In this document: positions 8,662 through 17,357 of the stretch, piece by piece
Numbering within the stretch: the first letter of the stretch is position 1
How the letters are laid out: the number at the start of each line of letters is the position of its first letter
NCBI GenBank assembly: GCA_041501225.1
Contig: JBGQNR010000003.1
Location: forward strand, 1-64,000
DNA: 64,000 bases
Direction: 5' to 3'
Source: JAFNAG01 sp041501225
GTDB lineage: Bacteria > Acidobacteriota > UBA6911
Translations under genes and position numbers: made by a program
The notes under the pieces: generated by a model
Database searches by the model: none
Told to the model about the DNA's origin: nothing
Seen by the model: the letters and a program-made list of their open reading frames with translations, nothing else

Positions 8662-9915
8662 TTACTCCATGCGGAGAGCTTCGACGGGATCGAGTCGCGA
8701 CGCTTTGACCGCAGGCCAGGTGCCCGATAGCAGTCCGATAATGCTGAAGGTGATGAATGCTGTCAGGAAAACGCGGGCATTCACCAGGAGATAAATATCA
8801 CCCTGCCGGCTCTTGTCCTCGAATAACTCACTGAGGAACGGTATCGCGCCGATCCATTGCGCAAGCAGGATGGCGAGCACATAGCCGAGGATGCCGCCGA
8901 TGATCGACAGAGCCAGAGCCTCGCCGAGGAATTGCACCCGGATGTGCCACTTCCGGGCGCCAAGGGCTTTGAGCACACCGATCTCGTGCGTCCGCTCTTG
9001 CACGCAAAAGAGCATGATGTTCATAATGCCGACCCCGGCGACAGCCAGAGTAAAAAGACCGATTACGTTGAGCAGTCCCTTGGTGGCGGCGCTCAAGCCG
9101 TTGATGATGGAGAAGCCTTCGCTGAATCGGTCCCAGATGAGGGCTTTTTCGTCAGCGGGATTGAACTTGTGGATTTCTGCGAGCACCTGCCGCACCTGCC
9201 GCACAGCGGGTTCCTCCATTCTGCCGCTGACCGGCTGGAACACGAGGACGCTGTTGTAGCGGACATCACTCATCGTGGCCATCACGTTGATGGGAATGAG
9301 CGCGCAGTAGTCGTCCTGGGTGAAGTAATTCGAAATTGCGATTTTTTTCTTAAGCACGCCGACGACGGTGAATCGCACACCTTGGATAAAAACATCCTGA
9401 TCGATCGCAGGGGCCTGACTGAAGAGCTTTTTCTTGAGGTCGTACCCCAGCACGGCGACCCTGCGCGTGTAGGCCAGGTCCTCGGCATTGAGGAAGCGCC
9501 CCTCCCCCATGAACATGCCGCGAATGACTCCGTACTCGTCGTTGACCGCACGAATACCGGCACTCGTCATGCGGTCGCCGCAACGCAACTGCATCTCGTT
9601 GTAGACCTCCGGGCTCACGCGTTTCACGAGCGTGCAGCGCTGCCGGATCATTTCGACATCCTGCGGTTCTGTGCGGATGACGCGGCCCGCGCGCGCGCCG
9701 CCGGCCTGCATGGAGGTCTGGCCGTTCCAGACGACGACCACGTTGTCGCCGAAATAACTCAAGCCCAGCAACATCGCTTTCTGGAAACCGTCTCCGTAGG
9801 CCATCAGGAGAATAAAGGACGCGATTCCCCAGGTGATGCCCAGGACCGTCATCAGCGAACGCTTGCGATAGGCAACCAGGTTTTCCAAGACGCGTTTGAC
9901 AATTTCAACGATCAT
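8662..9915 (-). CDS. MacB/FtsX-type ABC transporter permease
   Basis: 417 residues. The ATG at 9915 (MIVEIVKRVLENL) has GGAG 6-8 nt upstream and lies 13 bp after the stop of the preceding permease; the longer frame adds 41 residues that overlap that gene. It has the MacB layout: one N-terminal membrane helix (about 20-45), a large periplasmic domain (about 50-270), and three C-terminal helices in an FtsX domain with ERTHEIGVLKALGA, the helix that contacts the ATPase. It ends in DPVEALRME, like many family members. It lacks the ATP-binding domain, so it needs a separate ATPase. Last gene of the adaptor-permease-permease operon. Confidence 0.88.
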   Translation of the reverse strand: MIVEIVKRVLENLVAYRKRSLMTVLGITWGIASFILLMAYGDGFQKAMLLGLSYFGDNVVVVWNGQTSMQAGGARAGRVIRTEPQDVEMIRQRCTLVKRVSPEVYNEMQLRCGDRMTSAGIRAVNDEYGVIRGMFMGEGRFLNAEDLAYTRRVAVLGYDLKKKLFSQAPAIDQDVFIQGVRFTVVGVLKKKIAISNYFTQDDYCALIPINVMATMSDVRYNSVLVFQPVSGRMEEPAVRQVRQVLAEIHKFNPADEKALIWDRFSEGFSIINGLSAATKGLLNVIGLFTLAVAGVGIMNIMLFCVQERTHEIGVLKALGARKWHIRVQFLGEALALSIIGGILGYVLAILLAQWIGAIPFLSELFEDKSRQGDIYLLVNARVFLTAFITFSIIGLLSGTWPAVKASRLDPVEALRME

Positions 9916-9928
9916 CTTTGGCTCCGTA

Positions 9929-11173
9929 TTACTCGTATCGCAGAGCCTCGATGGGATCCACCACCGAGGCGATGAACGCCGGATAAATGCTCGACAGAAT
10001 CCCCACGAGCGCCAGAAATCCGAATGCGAGCCATCCAACCGCCGGGGTCACAATCATGCCGGCGAAGAAGTCGATTTTGGGCAGCAGGTTAATCAGAGCG
10101 CAGAGCCCCCAGCCGATGAAGACCCCCGCCAGGCCGGCGATAAATGTCAGAGCCATCGACTCGGCGAAGAATTGCATCAGGATGCGGCGTGTGGTAGCGC
10201 CGATAGCCTTGCAGATGCCAATCTCGTGCGTCCGCTCTCCGACGGAGAGAAGCATGATGTTCATTACGCCGACGCCGCCGAGCATCAGGGTGACGACGGC
10301 CATAGCTCCCAGGAATACCTTGAGCGATGCAAAGAGTTTGAAAATGAGCTTCGCCTCGGTGACCGTGTTCCAGATCTGAACCGCATCTTTATCCAGGTAA
10401 TCGAAGTCCTTCTCTTTGGCCAGGATCCGCCGCACCTGCAATTCGGCTGCCTCTCCCAATTCCTCGCTGCGCGGCTGCAGGATCAGATTGGAAAGCGAGT
10501 ACCTGCCGTCCGCTGCCTTGGGCAGAGGGAAATCGCGAGTGATGGTGTAGAAGGGGACGTATATCATCTTTTTGTCGGGTCCGCTGTAGTTTGAGTTCTG
10601 GTCCTTTTTGATCAACTCTCCGATGACGAGGTAGGGCAGCTCTCCGATCACGATCGTTTGGCCGACTGCGTTTTCTTTGTTGAAAAGCTGATCCTTCACC
10701 TCGTTCCCGAGGATGCAGACCCGCAAGGCGTTGGTGTTATCCCCTTCATTGATCTGGCGCCCGCCGGGCTTCACCTCGATGGTGCGCATCTGCATGTAGT
10801 CGGGGAAGACCCCATGAGTCGAGAAGGTGCCATTGTTGATGTTGGAGCGCACCGGCAACGAGCGTTGGATTTCGGGACTCGAGCGCTCCAGGTAGGTGGA
10901 CTGCTGCTTAATGACGAGGTAGTCGTTCAAAGTGAGACGGATGATCTTCCCGGCGCGCACGCCCTCGATGCCCTTGCTGGTCATGCCGCCCCAGACGATC
11001 ATGATGTTTTGACCGAGGGCTCGCGCCTTCTGTTTCTGTGCCACCCACATTCCCTCGCCCATCGCGGTCATCAGGATCAGGCAGACGAGTCCCCATGCGA
11101 TCCCGAACATGGTCAGGAGCGACCTTGTTTTGTTGCTCTTCAGATTCAGCCAAGTCTGGACGACCAAGTCCAT
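9929..11173 (-). CDS. MacB/FtsX-type ABC transporter permease
   Basis: 414 residues with the same layout as its downstream neighbour: N-terminal helix (SLLTMFGIAWGLVCLILM), periplasmic MacB-type domain, then three helices with GERTHEIGICKAIGA and a terminal DPIEALRYE. The two permeases are recognisably paralogous and probably form a heterodimer (inference). The gap to the upstream adaptor gene is 69 bp and to the downstream permease 13 bp, so the three form an operon. The substrate could be a macrolide-like compound, lipoprotein or peptide. No ATP-binding protein is encoded beside them. Confidence 0.88.
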   Translation of the reverse strand: MDLVVQTWLNLKSNKTRSLLTMFGIAWGLVCLILMTAMGEGMWVAQKQKARALGQNIMIVWGGMTSKGIEGVRAGKIIRLTLNDYLVIKQQSTYLERSSPEIQRSLPVRSNINNGTFSTHGVFPDYMQMRTIEVKPGGRQINEGDNTNALRVCILGNEVKDQLFNKENAVGQTIVIGELPYLVIGELIKKDQNSNYSGPDKKMIYVPFYTITRDFPLPKAADGRYSLSNLILQPRSEELGEAAELQVRRILAKEKDFDYLDKDAVQIWNTVTEAKLIFKLFASLKVFLGAMAVVTLMLGGVGVMNIMLLSVGERTHEIGICKAIGATTRRILMQFFAESMALTFIAGLAGVFIGWGLCALINLLPKIDFFAGMIVTPAVGWLAFGFLALVGILSSIYPAFIASVVDPIEALRYE

Positions 11174-11242
11174 GTCAGCCCCTCGAATCGATCGACAAAG
11201 GAAGATCGGATAACGAATTCAGCGCCGGCGTAGCGCCCATCA

Positions 11243-12484
11243 TTATTGCAGGACCACCCGGTCCCCGAGTTTGAGCCCGGAGAGCAGTTCAGCCCTGGCT
11301 CCGTTGCTCAGTCCCGTCTTGACCGGGATCTGCCGCCGTCCCGTCCGGGTTGTGGCATCCGGCACCTCGACCGAGGTTTCCCGCTTTTCGTTGTAGATGA
11401 GTGAGCTCTCAGGAATAAGGAGAACATTGTGGCGCTCTTCGAGCACGATCTCGGCGTTTGCACTCATGTTGACTTTTAAGAGGTCGAGATCGTTATCGAT
11501 CGACACCCGCACTTCGAAGCGCGTCACATTGTCCTTCTCAACGCCCATCGGCGCGATACGAAAGACTTTCCCCTGAAACGTACGGTTCTTGTAGGCGTCA
11601 ACCGTCACGCGCACCGGCTGGCCGACTTTCACCAGGCCGATGTCGGTCTCATCGACTTTGCCCTTCACGTAAAGTTCCTTCACATCTCCCAAGGTCATGA
11701 TTAGCGTCGCGTTGGAGCCTAATTGCAGAATCGAGGACACGGCATCGCCGACTTCGACTTCCCGGCTCAGGACCACACCATTGATGGGTGAGCGTATGGA
11801 GGCATACTTCAGGTTTTCCTCGGCCTGCTCGCACTGAGCCTGGGCTTGCACCAACTCTGCCCGCACCGTATTGAGGGTGCGAGCATTTTGTTCGAGCTCA
11901 GCCTCTCTCACATTCACGGATGCTTGCAGCGATTTGTTGCCAATCTCCGCGGCTCTCATCTTTTGCTCTGCGCTGTCGATTTCGGACTTGGAAACCAACC
12001 CATGGCCGAACAATTCGCGATATCGTTTATATTCAGCGACCGTGAACTCATAGTCTTTACTCTCGGCCTCGAGCCTGGTCTTCTCGAGGTTCGCCTGAAG
12101 TGTTTTCGCCTGGGATTGCATCTCCTGGATCTTGCTTTCGGCGGCATTGAGGAAGGCCTTGGCCTGCTTCAGCTGAGCTTCCAGGGTTTCTCTGTCCAGT
12201 TCGACGAGGAGTTGTCCTTCACGGACGAGGTCCCCGGAATTCACATAGAGGTACTTGATGATGCCGCTGGCTTTCGATTTGATTTCCACCTTGGACAAAG
12301 GCTCGACCTTACCGGTAGCCACGACAGACTTGGCGATGGAGCCCTGTTCAACCTTCGCGAGCTTTTCGGATGGTATGGTCTTGTCGACGGCAAAGAGCGC
12401 CCCGAAGACCCAATATCCCCCGAAGGCCACCAGGAGCCCTACGACGGAGAGGAATGAGATTGTGAATACCCTTTTCTTGGCCAT
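11243..12484 (-). CDS. HlyD/MacA-type periplasmic adaptor protein
   Basis: 413 residues. An N-terminal membrane anchor (about 7-30) is followed by a biotinyl-lipoyl half (KVEIKSKASGIIKYLYVNSGDLVREGQLL), a long coiled-coil hairpin (about 95-210) rich in Glu, Gln and Lys, the second lipoyl half (IRSPINGVVLSREVEVGDAV), and a beta-barrel with a C-terminal membrane-proximal domain. This is the MacA layout that links an inner-membrane MacB-like permease to an outer-membrane channel. It is the first gene of the operon. No TolC-like gene is present in the window. Confidence 0.9.
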   Translation of the reverse strand: MAKKRVFTISFLSVVGLLVAFGGYWVFGALFAVDKTIPSEKLAKVEQGSIAKSVVATGKVEPLSKVEIKSKASGIIKYLYVNSGDLVREGQLLVELDRETLEAQLKQAKAFLNAAESKIQEMQSQAKTLQANLEKTRLEAESKDYEFTVAEYKRYRELFGHGLVSKSEIDSAEQKMRAAEIGNKSLQASVNVREAELEQNARTLNTVRAELVQAQAQCEQAEENLKYASIRSPINGVVLSREVEVGDAVSSILQLGSNATLIMTLGDVKELYVKGKVDETDIGLVKVGQPVRVTVDAYKNRTFQGKVFRIAPMGVEKDNVTRFEVRVSIDNDLDLLKVNMSANAEIVLEERHNVLLIPESSLIYNEKRETSVEVPDATTRTGRRQIPVKTGLSNGARAELLSGLKLGDRVVLQ

Positions 12485-12833
12485 GCGTTTACCTCCAGAT
12501 CTCTATACGCAAAACCGCCCGAATAAGTTTGATGGTATTGAGGCCGCTTTCTGGTCGCGGGGGTCTTTCGGAATGGGGGCAGCTGTCCGCGGCAGGATAA
12601 ATGAATTGGCTGGAGATCTTCATGCTCGCAGCCTTGCAACTTTCGGGCCCAACCTGTAAGTTGTTCATTTGCCTTAGAAAACAACGCAAACGCCTGTGAT
12701 ATGCGGTCACAGGTGGGTTGCTTCTTTCACGCCCAGGCTGGTTTATCGGATGGCTCGCGCCGCCTTGAAAATGCCAAGGGCACGAACATATGGTTCGTGC
12801 CCTTCGTGGCAAATCTTTCGAATCCAGGGTGGT
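12485..12833. other. Intergenic region upstream of the export operon
   Basis: 349 bp between the DUF4097 gene and the adaptor gene, both on the minus strand. It should hold the promoter of the export operon, but I cannot pick a convincing -35/-10 pair. The only clear structure is the hairpin at 12776-12804. Confidence 0.5.
12776..12804 (-). terminator. Perfect 12-bp hairpin after the DUF4097 gene
   Basis: Arms AAGGGCACGAAC (12776-12787) and GTTCGTGCCCTT (12793-12804) with a 5-nt loop. Read on the minus strand it lies about 30 bp past the DUF4097 stop and is followed by GGCATTTTC, a weak U-tract. It is a plausible terminator. The CACGAA units also recall the period-9 elements. Confidence 0.55.
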
Positions 12834-13682
12834 TTAGAACTTGACCAGATGGATGTCGCCGGATGCTGCCGACATTTTGAGGATCACGGTTCCCGCGCCG
12901 AAACTGCCGGAGGCTTTTTCCCCGCCACCCTCAGTTTTTTCGATGTTCAGCGGAAAATCAGATTTGATGTCGCCGCTGCTGGTGGACATCTGGATCTGGG
13001 CATTGAGCTGATTGGGCACTTTTACCGTTACATCCCCGCTGGCACTGGCGAACTTCATTTCTCCGTTGCCGTCGACGCGGGTGAGTTCCACCTTCACATC
13101 TCCGCTAGCCGTTCTTGCAGAAACCATCCCGGCCGCGCCAAGAATCTCGACGTCGCCGCTGGCTGAATTAGCTTGTACGTCGCCCTGAACGTTCGTGATC
13201 TTCAGACCGCCACTTGCCGTATTTGCAGTGATATTGCCCTGAAACTGGCTGATGGTCACGTCGCCGCTGGCGGTACTCGCGATAAAATCACCGGCCACGT
13301 TGGTGACCTCGATGTCTCCGCTGGCCGTGGTGAGTTTGTCGTACTTGTACCGGGATCCGGTGGGAACCTGGACCACAAATCGCACGCTGGCCTCGTAACT
13401 GCCGCCGCCTTTGGGATACTGCACCTTCAAGGACACATGATCGGGGGTGCTCTCGTCGACGATTTCCACAACGTCCTTATCCCGGCCCTCTCGAATCGCC
13501 CTGACCGACAGGGTGGCAACGTTAGCTCCGGCCACCGAGATGTCCCCGGATACGCTCGAAATACTGACGGTTCCGCCCGATGTCAGATTGTAGCTCTTCT
13601 GGAAATCCTGGCCCCACGCCGCCGTGATCGCCAACACAACCCATAGCCCGAATGCCGCCAATCCTATGACTGTTTTCCGCAT
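12834..13682 (-). CDS. Exported DUF4097-type repeat protein
   Basis: 282 residues from the ATG at 13682, which has GGAGAG 8 nt upstream and a signal peptide (MRKTVIGLAAFGLWVVLAITAAWG). The body is a regular series of short repeats with an [ST]ASGD core (TASGDIEV, TASGDVTI, SASGDVEI, TASGDVKV, SASGDVTV, SSGDIKS), typical of the DUF4097/DUF4098 putative-adhesin fold and predicting a stacked beta structure. The periplasm or cell surface is the likely site. Its molecular role is unknown. The downstream hairpin suggests a single-gene transcript. Confidence 0.82.
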   Translation of the reverse strand: MRKTVIGLAAFGLWVVLAITAAWGQDFQKSYNLTSGGTVSISSVSGDISVAGANVATLSVRAIREGRDKDVVEIVDESTPDHVSLKVQYPKGGGSYEASVRFVVQVPTGSRYKYDKLTTASGDIEVTNVAGDFIASTASGDVTISQFQGNITANTASGGLKITNVQGDVQANSASGDVEILGAAGMVSARTASGDVKVELTRVDGNGEMKFASASGDVTVKVPNQLNAQIQMSTSSGDIKSDFPLNIEKTEGGGEKASGSFGAGTVILKMSAASGDIHLVKF

Positions 13683-13957
13683 GGCCTTTGCTCTCCTATA
13701 AAATTTCTGGACTCGTCTGCACAACCAGTGAGTGATCGCTGCCGTAAAAAGGTTTCATACGCGACGATATTTTTTGACCAGAATTGGGAGCTTCCGTTAG
13801 GATGGCAGGCAACCCGGCTGCCAATCCGGATTCGCCGCAACCCAAGATGCCAATGGCGCAGACCCGGAAGAACTCCAGAAAGTTTGGCGGGATCCGCGAT
13901 GGATTGAGCGATTCTCCGGATTCGATGGGTAACCGGTACAAATGTCAGGAGGGTACG

Positions 13958-14410
13958 ATGGAACGGTGGGCCACAATGAATGAAACCTTGGATTTTGCGA
14001 TTGGTGAAGAACAGGCAGCCGCCGATTTTTACCTCAACCTGGCGCAAAAAACCAGGGTACCGGGGATGCGAGAGGCCTTGGCCGCATTTGCCCGGGAGGA
14101 GAAGAACCACAAAGCCGAGCTCGAAGCCATCAAGGAAGGAGCCGGCTTCAGCTTTGCCAGCCAGCGCATCGATGATCTCAAAATCGCCGAATATGTGGTG
14201 GACGTGACGCCGGATCCGCAAATGACTTACAGGGATGCCCTCATCGTGGCCATGAAAAAGGAAAAGGCGGCTTTCAAGCTCTACGCTGACCTGGCCGAAT
14301 TAGCAGCCGATGACTCGCTACGCACGATCTTTCTGGCGTTGTCCCAGGAGGAGGCCAGGCACAAGCTGCGCTTCGAGGCCGAATATGACGACCTCCTTGC
14401 CGAAAATTGA
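13958..14410 (+). CDS. Ferritin-like (rubrerythrin-family) diiron protein
   Basis: 150 residues. The ATG at 13958 is preceded by a perfect AGGAGG with 5-nt spacing, which outweighs the 58-codon upstream extension. Two EExxH-type helix pairs are visible: EEQAAADFY with EEKNHKAELE, and KKEKAAFKLY with EEARHKLRFE. They supply the Glu and His ligands of a four-helix diiron site. There is no C-terminal rubredoxin domain with CxxC pairs, so it is an erythrin or bacterioferritin-like relative rather than a full rubrerythrin. Peroxide reduction or iron handling in the cytoplasm is likely. It converges with the EamA transporter across a hairpin element. Confidence 0.85.
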   Translation: MERWATMNETLDFAIGEEQAAADFYLNLAQKTRVPGMREALAAFAREEKNHKAELEAIKEGAGFSFASQRIDDLKIAEYVVDVTPDPQMTYRDALIVAMKKEKAAFKLYADLAELAADDSLRTIFLALSQEEARHKLRFEAEYDDLLAEN

Positions 14411-14464
14411 CTCGCCTTGCCCGAATGGCACCTGGATGCTGTGAAAATATCATCTGCAGACATC

Positions 14465-14536
14465 GAACCGCCAAGACCACGAAGACCGCGAAGAAGAATA
14501 ACTGCAATTCTTTGAGGTCTTTGCGGTCTTCGCGGT
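14465..14536. repeat. Period-9 hairpin element
   Basis: Left arm about 14465-14499 and right arm 14507-14536, with a very short loop. Units are CCAAGACCA, CGAAGACCG and CGAAGAAGA; the right arm reads GGTCTTTGCGGTCTTCGCGG. It sits between convergent genes and could end transcripts from both sides. It shares its unit with 3734-3829 and the outer arms of 53661-53982. Confidence 0.8.
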
Positions 14537-14621
14537 GACTGCTGTTGCCACCCGGCTAAAGTGCCGATCGTGCCTTGCCCTGTTATCCAGCCTCTGGCTG
14601 TGCCGGGGGCGCTGGCTCCTG

Positions 14622-15515
14622 TTACCCGGCACCAGATGCTGCGGGAGCTTCGGCAGGGCGCATGAGTATCAGGCCGAGCAGAATCATGCCTCCGCCGAGC
14701 ATCTGCCAGGTGTTTATCCTTTCGTGGAGTATGAAATAGGCCAGTACCAGGATGCAAGGCAGCTCGACAATGCTCACGATCGAGGCATGGAGCGCACCGA
14801 TCCTGCGAATGCCAAGATACAGCAGATTCATCGGGATTACCGTGGAGAGCAATCCCAGGCTGCCAATGTAGAGCCACTGTTGTCCGGAAATTCCGGAAGG
14901 GAACCAATGCTGGGGCGGAAATACGACCGCAAGTGCCAGCGTGGAAATCGTAGAAGTGATGGTTGTGATCACCAACGATGACAGATCGCGAGTCAGCTTC
15001 TGGCCAAAAATATTCATGAACGCGTAACAGACCGCAGCGCCAACAGCCAGCAGCAGCCCCCAAAAATCCATCCTGGCGGAAGCTACCCGGAAGGGTGCCA
15101 CAGCCAGCACCCCGCCGGCAAACGCCAGGATCAGGGCCAGATATTCCGAGGCCAGAATCCGGCGACTTTCCACAATCATGGCATAAAGGAGCACAAATCC
15201 CGGATAAGTGAAGAGGATTATGCTCAGCAAGGAGACATCAATCCTGCTGGCCGACCAGAAGTAGCAAACCGATATGGCAAAGTTGCCGATCAGGCCCTGG
15301 CAGAGGAGTCGGCGGACCTGTCGGCGCTCGAGCCTCGGCCAGCCGCGGGCTGCCAGCATGACAGGCCACAGGCACAATACCGCTGCCAGGTTCTGGAGCG
15401 GGAGCAGTTCGGAGGGCTGCAAGCCTGCAAAGTAGGCCAGCTTGATCACAATGGCGCTTGCTCCGAAGGAGCATGCCGCCAGGAACATTAGCAGAATGCC
15501 GAAGAAGTGTGACAT
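14622..15515 (-). CDS. EamA/DMT-superfamily transporter
   Basis: About 297 residues, nearly all hydrophobic, with ten predicted membrane helices arranged as two five-helix EamA repeats. The second half contains GALHASIVSIVELPCILVLAYFI, close to the family's final-helix pattern. It is an inner-membrane permease of the drug/metabolite superfamily; the substrate is unknown. The start is uncertain: the ATG at 15515 has GGAGG only 1 nt away, while the frame extends to a GTG at 15548 without a good ribosome site. It lies downstream of the Kbl-like gene, separated by a hairpin. Confidence 0.82.
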   Translation of the reverse strand: MSHFFGILLMFLAACSFGASAIVIKLAYFAGLQPSELLPLQNLAAVLCLWPVMLAARGWPRLERRQVRRLLCQGLIGNFAISVCYFWSASRIDVSLLSIILFTYPGFVLLYAMIVESRRILASEYLALILAFAGGVLAVAPFRVASARMDFWGLLLAVGAAVCYAFMNIFGQKLTRDLSSLVITTITSTISTLALAVVFPPQHWFPSGISGQQWLYIGSLGLLSTVIPMNLLYLGIRRIGALHASIVSIVELPCILVLAYFILHERINTWQMLGGGMILLGLILMRPAEAPAASGAG

Positions 15516-15533
15516 GCCTCCAGCCAGGGGGGA

Positions 15534-15600
15534 GGAACCGCGGAGCACACGAAATACACGAAAACGCAGCGTTCGTGTATTTCGTGTGCTGTGCGGTTCC
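15534..15600. repeat. Hairpin element with CACGAAATA units
   Basis: Arms of about 32-34 bp (15534-15567 and 15569-15600) are nearly perfect inverted repeats meeting at a single base. Units are CACGAAATA and CACGAAAAC, another variant of the 9-base theme, flanked by GGAACCGC and GCGGTTCC. It begins 20 bp past the Kbl stop and reaches the EamA start region, so it may end the Kbl transcript. Confidence 0.8.
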
Positions 15601-15619
15601 TGCTGCGGTTTGCTTCCGT

Positions 15620-16867
15620 TTACATGCCGAACTTTTCGATCAGTTCTTTCTTGCCCAGACCGAGAATCCCATGCTTCGCACCGACCTTCTTGAAGGCCGC
15701 GATGGCGGCATCCAGGTGATGCTTTTCGTGGGCGGCGGAGAGCTGGGTTCGAATCCGGGCCTGTGCCTTGGGCACGACCGGGAAGAAGAACCCGACTGCG
15801 TAGATCCCTTCGGTGAACAAGTCGCGGGCGAAGTCCTGCGCCAATTTTGCGTTGTAGAGCATGACCGGCACGATCGGGCTTTCCCCTTCTTTGATATCAA
15901 ATCCGGCATCCCTGCAAAGGCCGCGCCAGTATTTGGCGTTCCATTCCAGCTTGTCGCGCCGCGCGGTGTTGGTGAAAATCAGATCCATCACTTTGAGCGC
16001 GCCGGAAACGATGACCGGAGCCACGGTGTTGGAAAACAGGAACGGACGGGCGCGTTGGCGGCACATCTCCACCAGTTCCTTGCGTCCGCTCACGCAACCG
16101 CCGGAAGCCCCGCCCAGGGCTTTTCCGAGGGTGGTAGTGATGACGTCGATCTTGCCGAACACGCCGCAGTGCTCATGGGTCCCGCGTCCGGTCTTGCCGA
16201 TGAAGCCGCTGGCGTGAGAGTCGTCGAGAAATGTCATGGCGTTGTGTTTTTCCGCCAATGCGACGATTTCATCCATTTTAGCGAGGTCGCCGTCCATCGA
16301 GAAGACACCATCGGTGACGATCATCCGGAAGCGCTTATCCTGGTGTTCCTGCAGTTTCTCCTCCAGATGACCCATGTCGGAATGCTTGTAGCTGTCTTGC
16401 ATGGCTTTGCACAGCCGCATGCCATCCACAATGGAGGCATGAACCAGCCGGTCGGCGATCATCACGTCCTGGTCGTTCAAGCACGCTTCGAAAAACCCAC
16501 CGTTGGCATCCATGCAGGAAGGGAAGAGCACAGTGTCCTCGGTTCCCAGGAACTCGGTTAGCTTGTTCTCGAGCTGCCGGTGAATATCCTGAGTGCCGCA
16601 GATGAAGCGGACCGAAGACATGCCGTAGCCGCGAGTCTCCAACCCTTCGTGCGCCGCTTTGATGACCTCGGGGTGACTGGAGAGGCCAAGGTAGTTGTTG
16701 GCGCACATGTTGATACACTTTCTGATGTTCGAGCCGACCGGGAATTCGACCTCGATTTCCGACGACTGCGGAGAGCAGATGTACCGCTCATCTTTGAACA
16801 GACCGGCGGTCTTAATCCCCTGAATCTCGGTCTGGTACCAATTGCGAACTGCATCGTTAAAGGCCAT
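15620..16867 (-). CDS. kbl: Alpha-oxoamine synthase, Kbl-like (glycine C-acetyltransferase family)
   Basis: 415 residues, PLP-dependent. The ATG at 16867 has GAGGAGA 3 nt upstream. It follows E. coli Kbl closely: CANNYLGLSSHPEVI, MSSVRFICGTQD, DGVFSMDGDL, DDSHASGFIG, the PLP lysine in TLGKALGGASGG, and ARIRTQLSAAH. Kbl condenses glycine with acetyl-CoA (or the reverse) in threonine breakdown. Here no threonine dehydrogenase is near. Instead the upstream genes are a stand-alone ACP, an acyl-CoA synthetase and AcpS, the company usually kept by lipid-forming relatives such as serine palmitoyltransferase. The fold and chemistry are secure; the acyl donor and amino acid are not. Confidence 0.85.
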   Translation of the reverse strand: MAFNDAVRNWYQTEIQGIKTAGLFKDERYICSPQSSEIEVEFPVGSNIRKCINMCANNYLGLSSHPEVIKAAHEGLETRGYGMSSVRFICGTQDIHRQLENKLTEFLGTEDTVLFPSCMDANGGFFEACLNDQDVMIADRLVHASIVDGMRLCKAMQDSYKHSDMGHLEEKLQEHQDKRFRMIVTDGVFSMDGDLAKMDEIVALAEKHNAMTFLDDSHASGFIGKTGRGTHEHCGVFGKIDVITTTLGKALGGASGGCVSGRKELVEMCRQRARPFLFSNTVAPVIVSGALKVMDLIFTNTARRDKLEWNAKYWRGLCRDAGFDIKEGESPIVPVMLYNAKLAQDFARDLFTEGIYAVGFFFPVVPKAQARIRTQLSAAHEKHHLDAAIAAFKKVGAKHGILGLGKKELIEKFGM

Positions 16868-16929
16868 GATTCTCCTCAATAATAGAGTTGTATATAAATG
16901 CGATGCTCACGAGCCCTAGAGAACATTGA

Positions 16930-16972
16930 CGATTGACGATTGACGAATTTTGAGTCTTTCAATCGTCAATCG
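16930..16972 (-). terminator. Hairpin of tandem TTGACGA units after the ACP gene
   Basis: CGATTGACGATTGA (16930-16943) pairs perfectly with 16959-16972 across a 15-nt loop. The left arm is part of three tandem 7-base units (ATTGACG). It starts about 10 bp beyond the ACP stop on the minus strand, so it could end or attenuate transcription before the Kbl gene. Confidence 0.5.
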
Positions 16973-16981
16973 CAAATCTTT

Positions 16982-17233
16982 CTATGTCTTTTGGAACCGT
17001 CGCACCAGCGCCACTATGCTCTGCACGGTGTCGAATGCCACAGGTGTCGCATCGGCGTCTGGAATCTGGGTGTTGCACTTCTTCTCCAAAAAACGTTTGA
17101 GGGACACCATGGAGAACGAATCCACAATTCCACCTGAAATTAGTGGTGTAGTCTCGGTAATCTCGCGGTCATCCCCTTCTTCGATATATTCTCTTGCCAC
17201 ATAATCGCGAACCATCTTAGTAAGGTCATCCAT
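16982..17233 (-). CDS. Stand-alone acyl carrier protein
   Basis: 83 acidic residues. The ATG at 17233 has AAGG 6 nt upstream; a longer open frame adds 39 basic residues that do not fit an ACP. The phosphopantetheine attachment site is Ser39 in GGIVDSFSMV, where the usual DSL reads DSF. The C-terminal FDTVQSIVALV helix is typical of carrier proteins that partner dedicated ligases. It is not in a fatty-acid synthesis cluster: its neighbours are an acyl-CoA synthetase upstream and the Kbl-like synthase downstream. It is probably charged by AcpS of the same cluster (inference). Confidence 0.87.
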   Translation of the reverse strand: MDDLTKMVRDYVAREYIEEGDDREITETTPLISGGIVDSFSMVSLKRFLEKKCNTQIPDADATPVAFDTVQSIVALVRRFQKT

Positions 17234-17357
17234 GATCAGCCTTTTCTCCTCATATAGTCTAGCAGCCCGGACCGATCTGCGGCGCAGGCTGCCTAAGTAA
17301 TCAGCATTGAAGGATACGAGCCCGTCTTGCCGGCAATCCGGGCTCCGCACATGATCT

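Noticed and set aside
13664..14221. Minus-strand open frame of 185 codons over the ferritin-like gene
   Set aside because: It is antisense to a gene with a perfect AGGAGG start and conserved diiron motifs; its product is Cys/His/Arg-rich without a recognisable domain.
15740..15765. GGGTTCGAATCCGG, which resembles a tRNA T-loop
   Set aside because: It lies inside the conserved ARIRTQLSAAH coding region of the Kbl-like gene, and no acceptor, D or anticodon arm can be folded around it.
16925..16950. Three tandem TTGACGA units taken as a possible CRISPR-like or iteron array
   Set aside because: Units of 7 bases with no spacers; they form one arm of a hairpin, so neither CRISPR nor a replication iteron fits.
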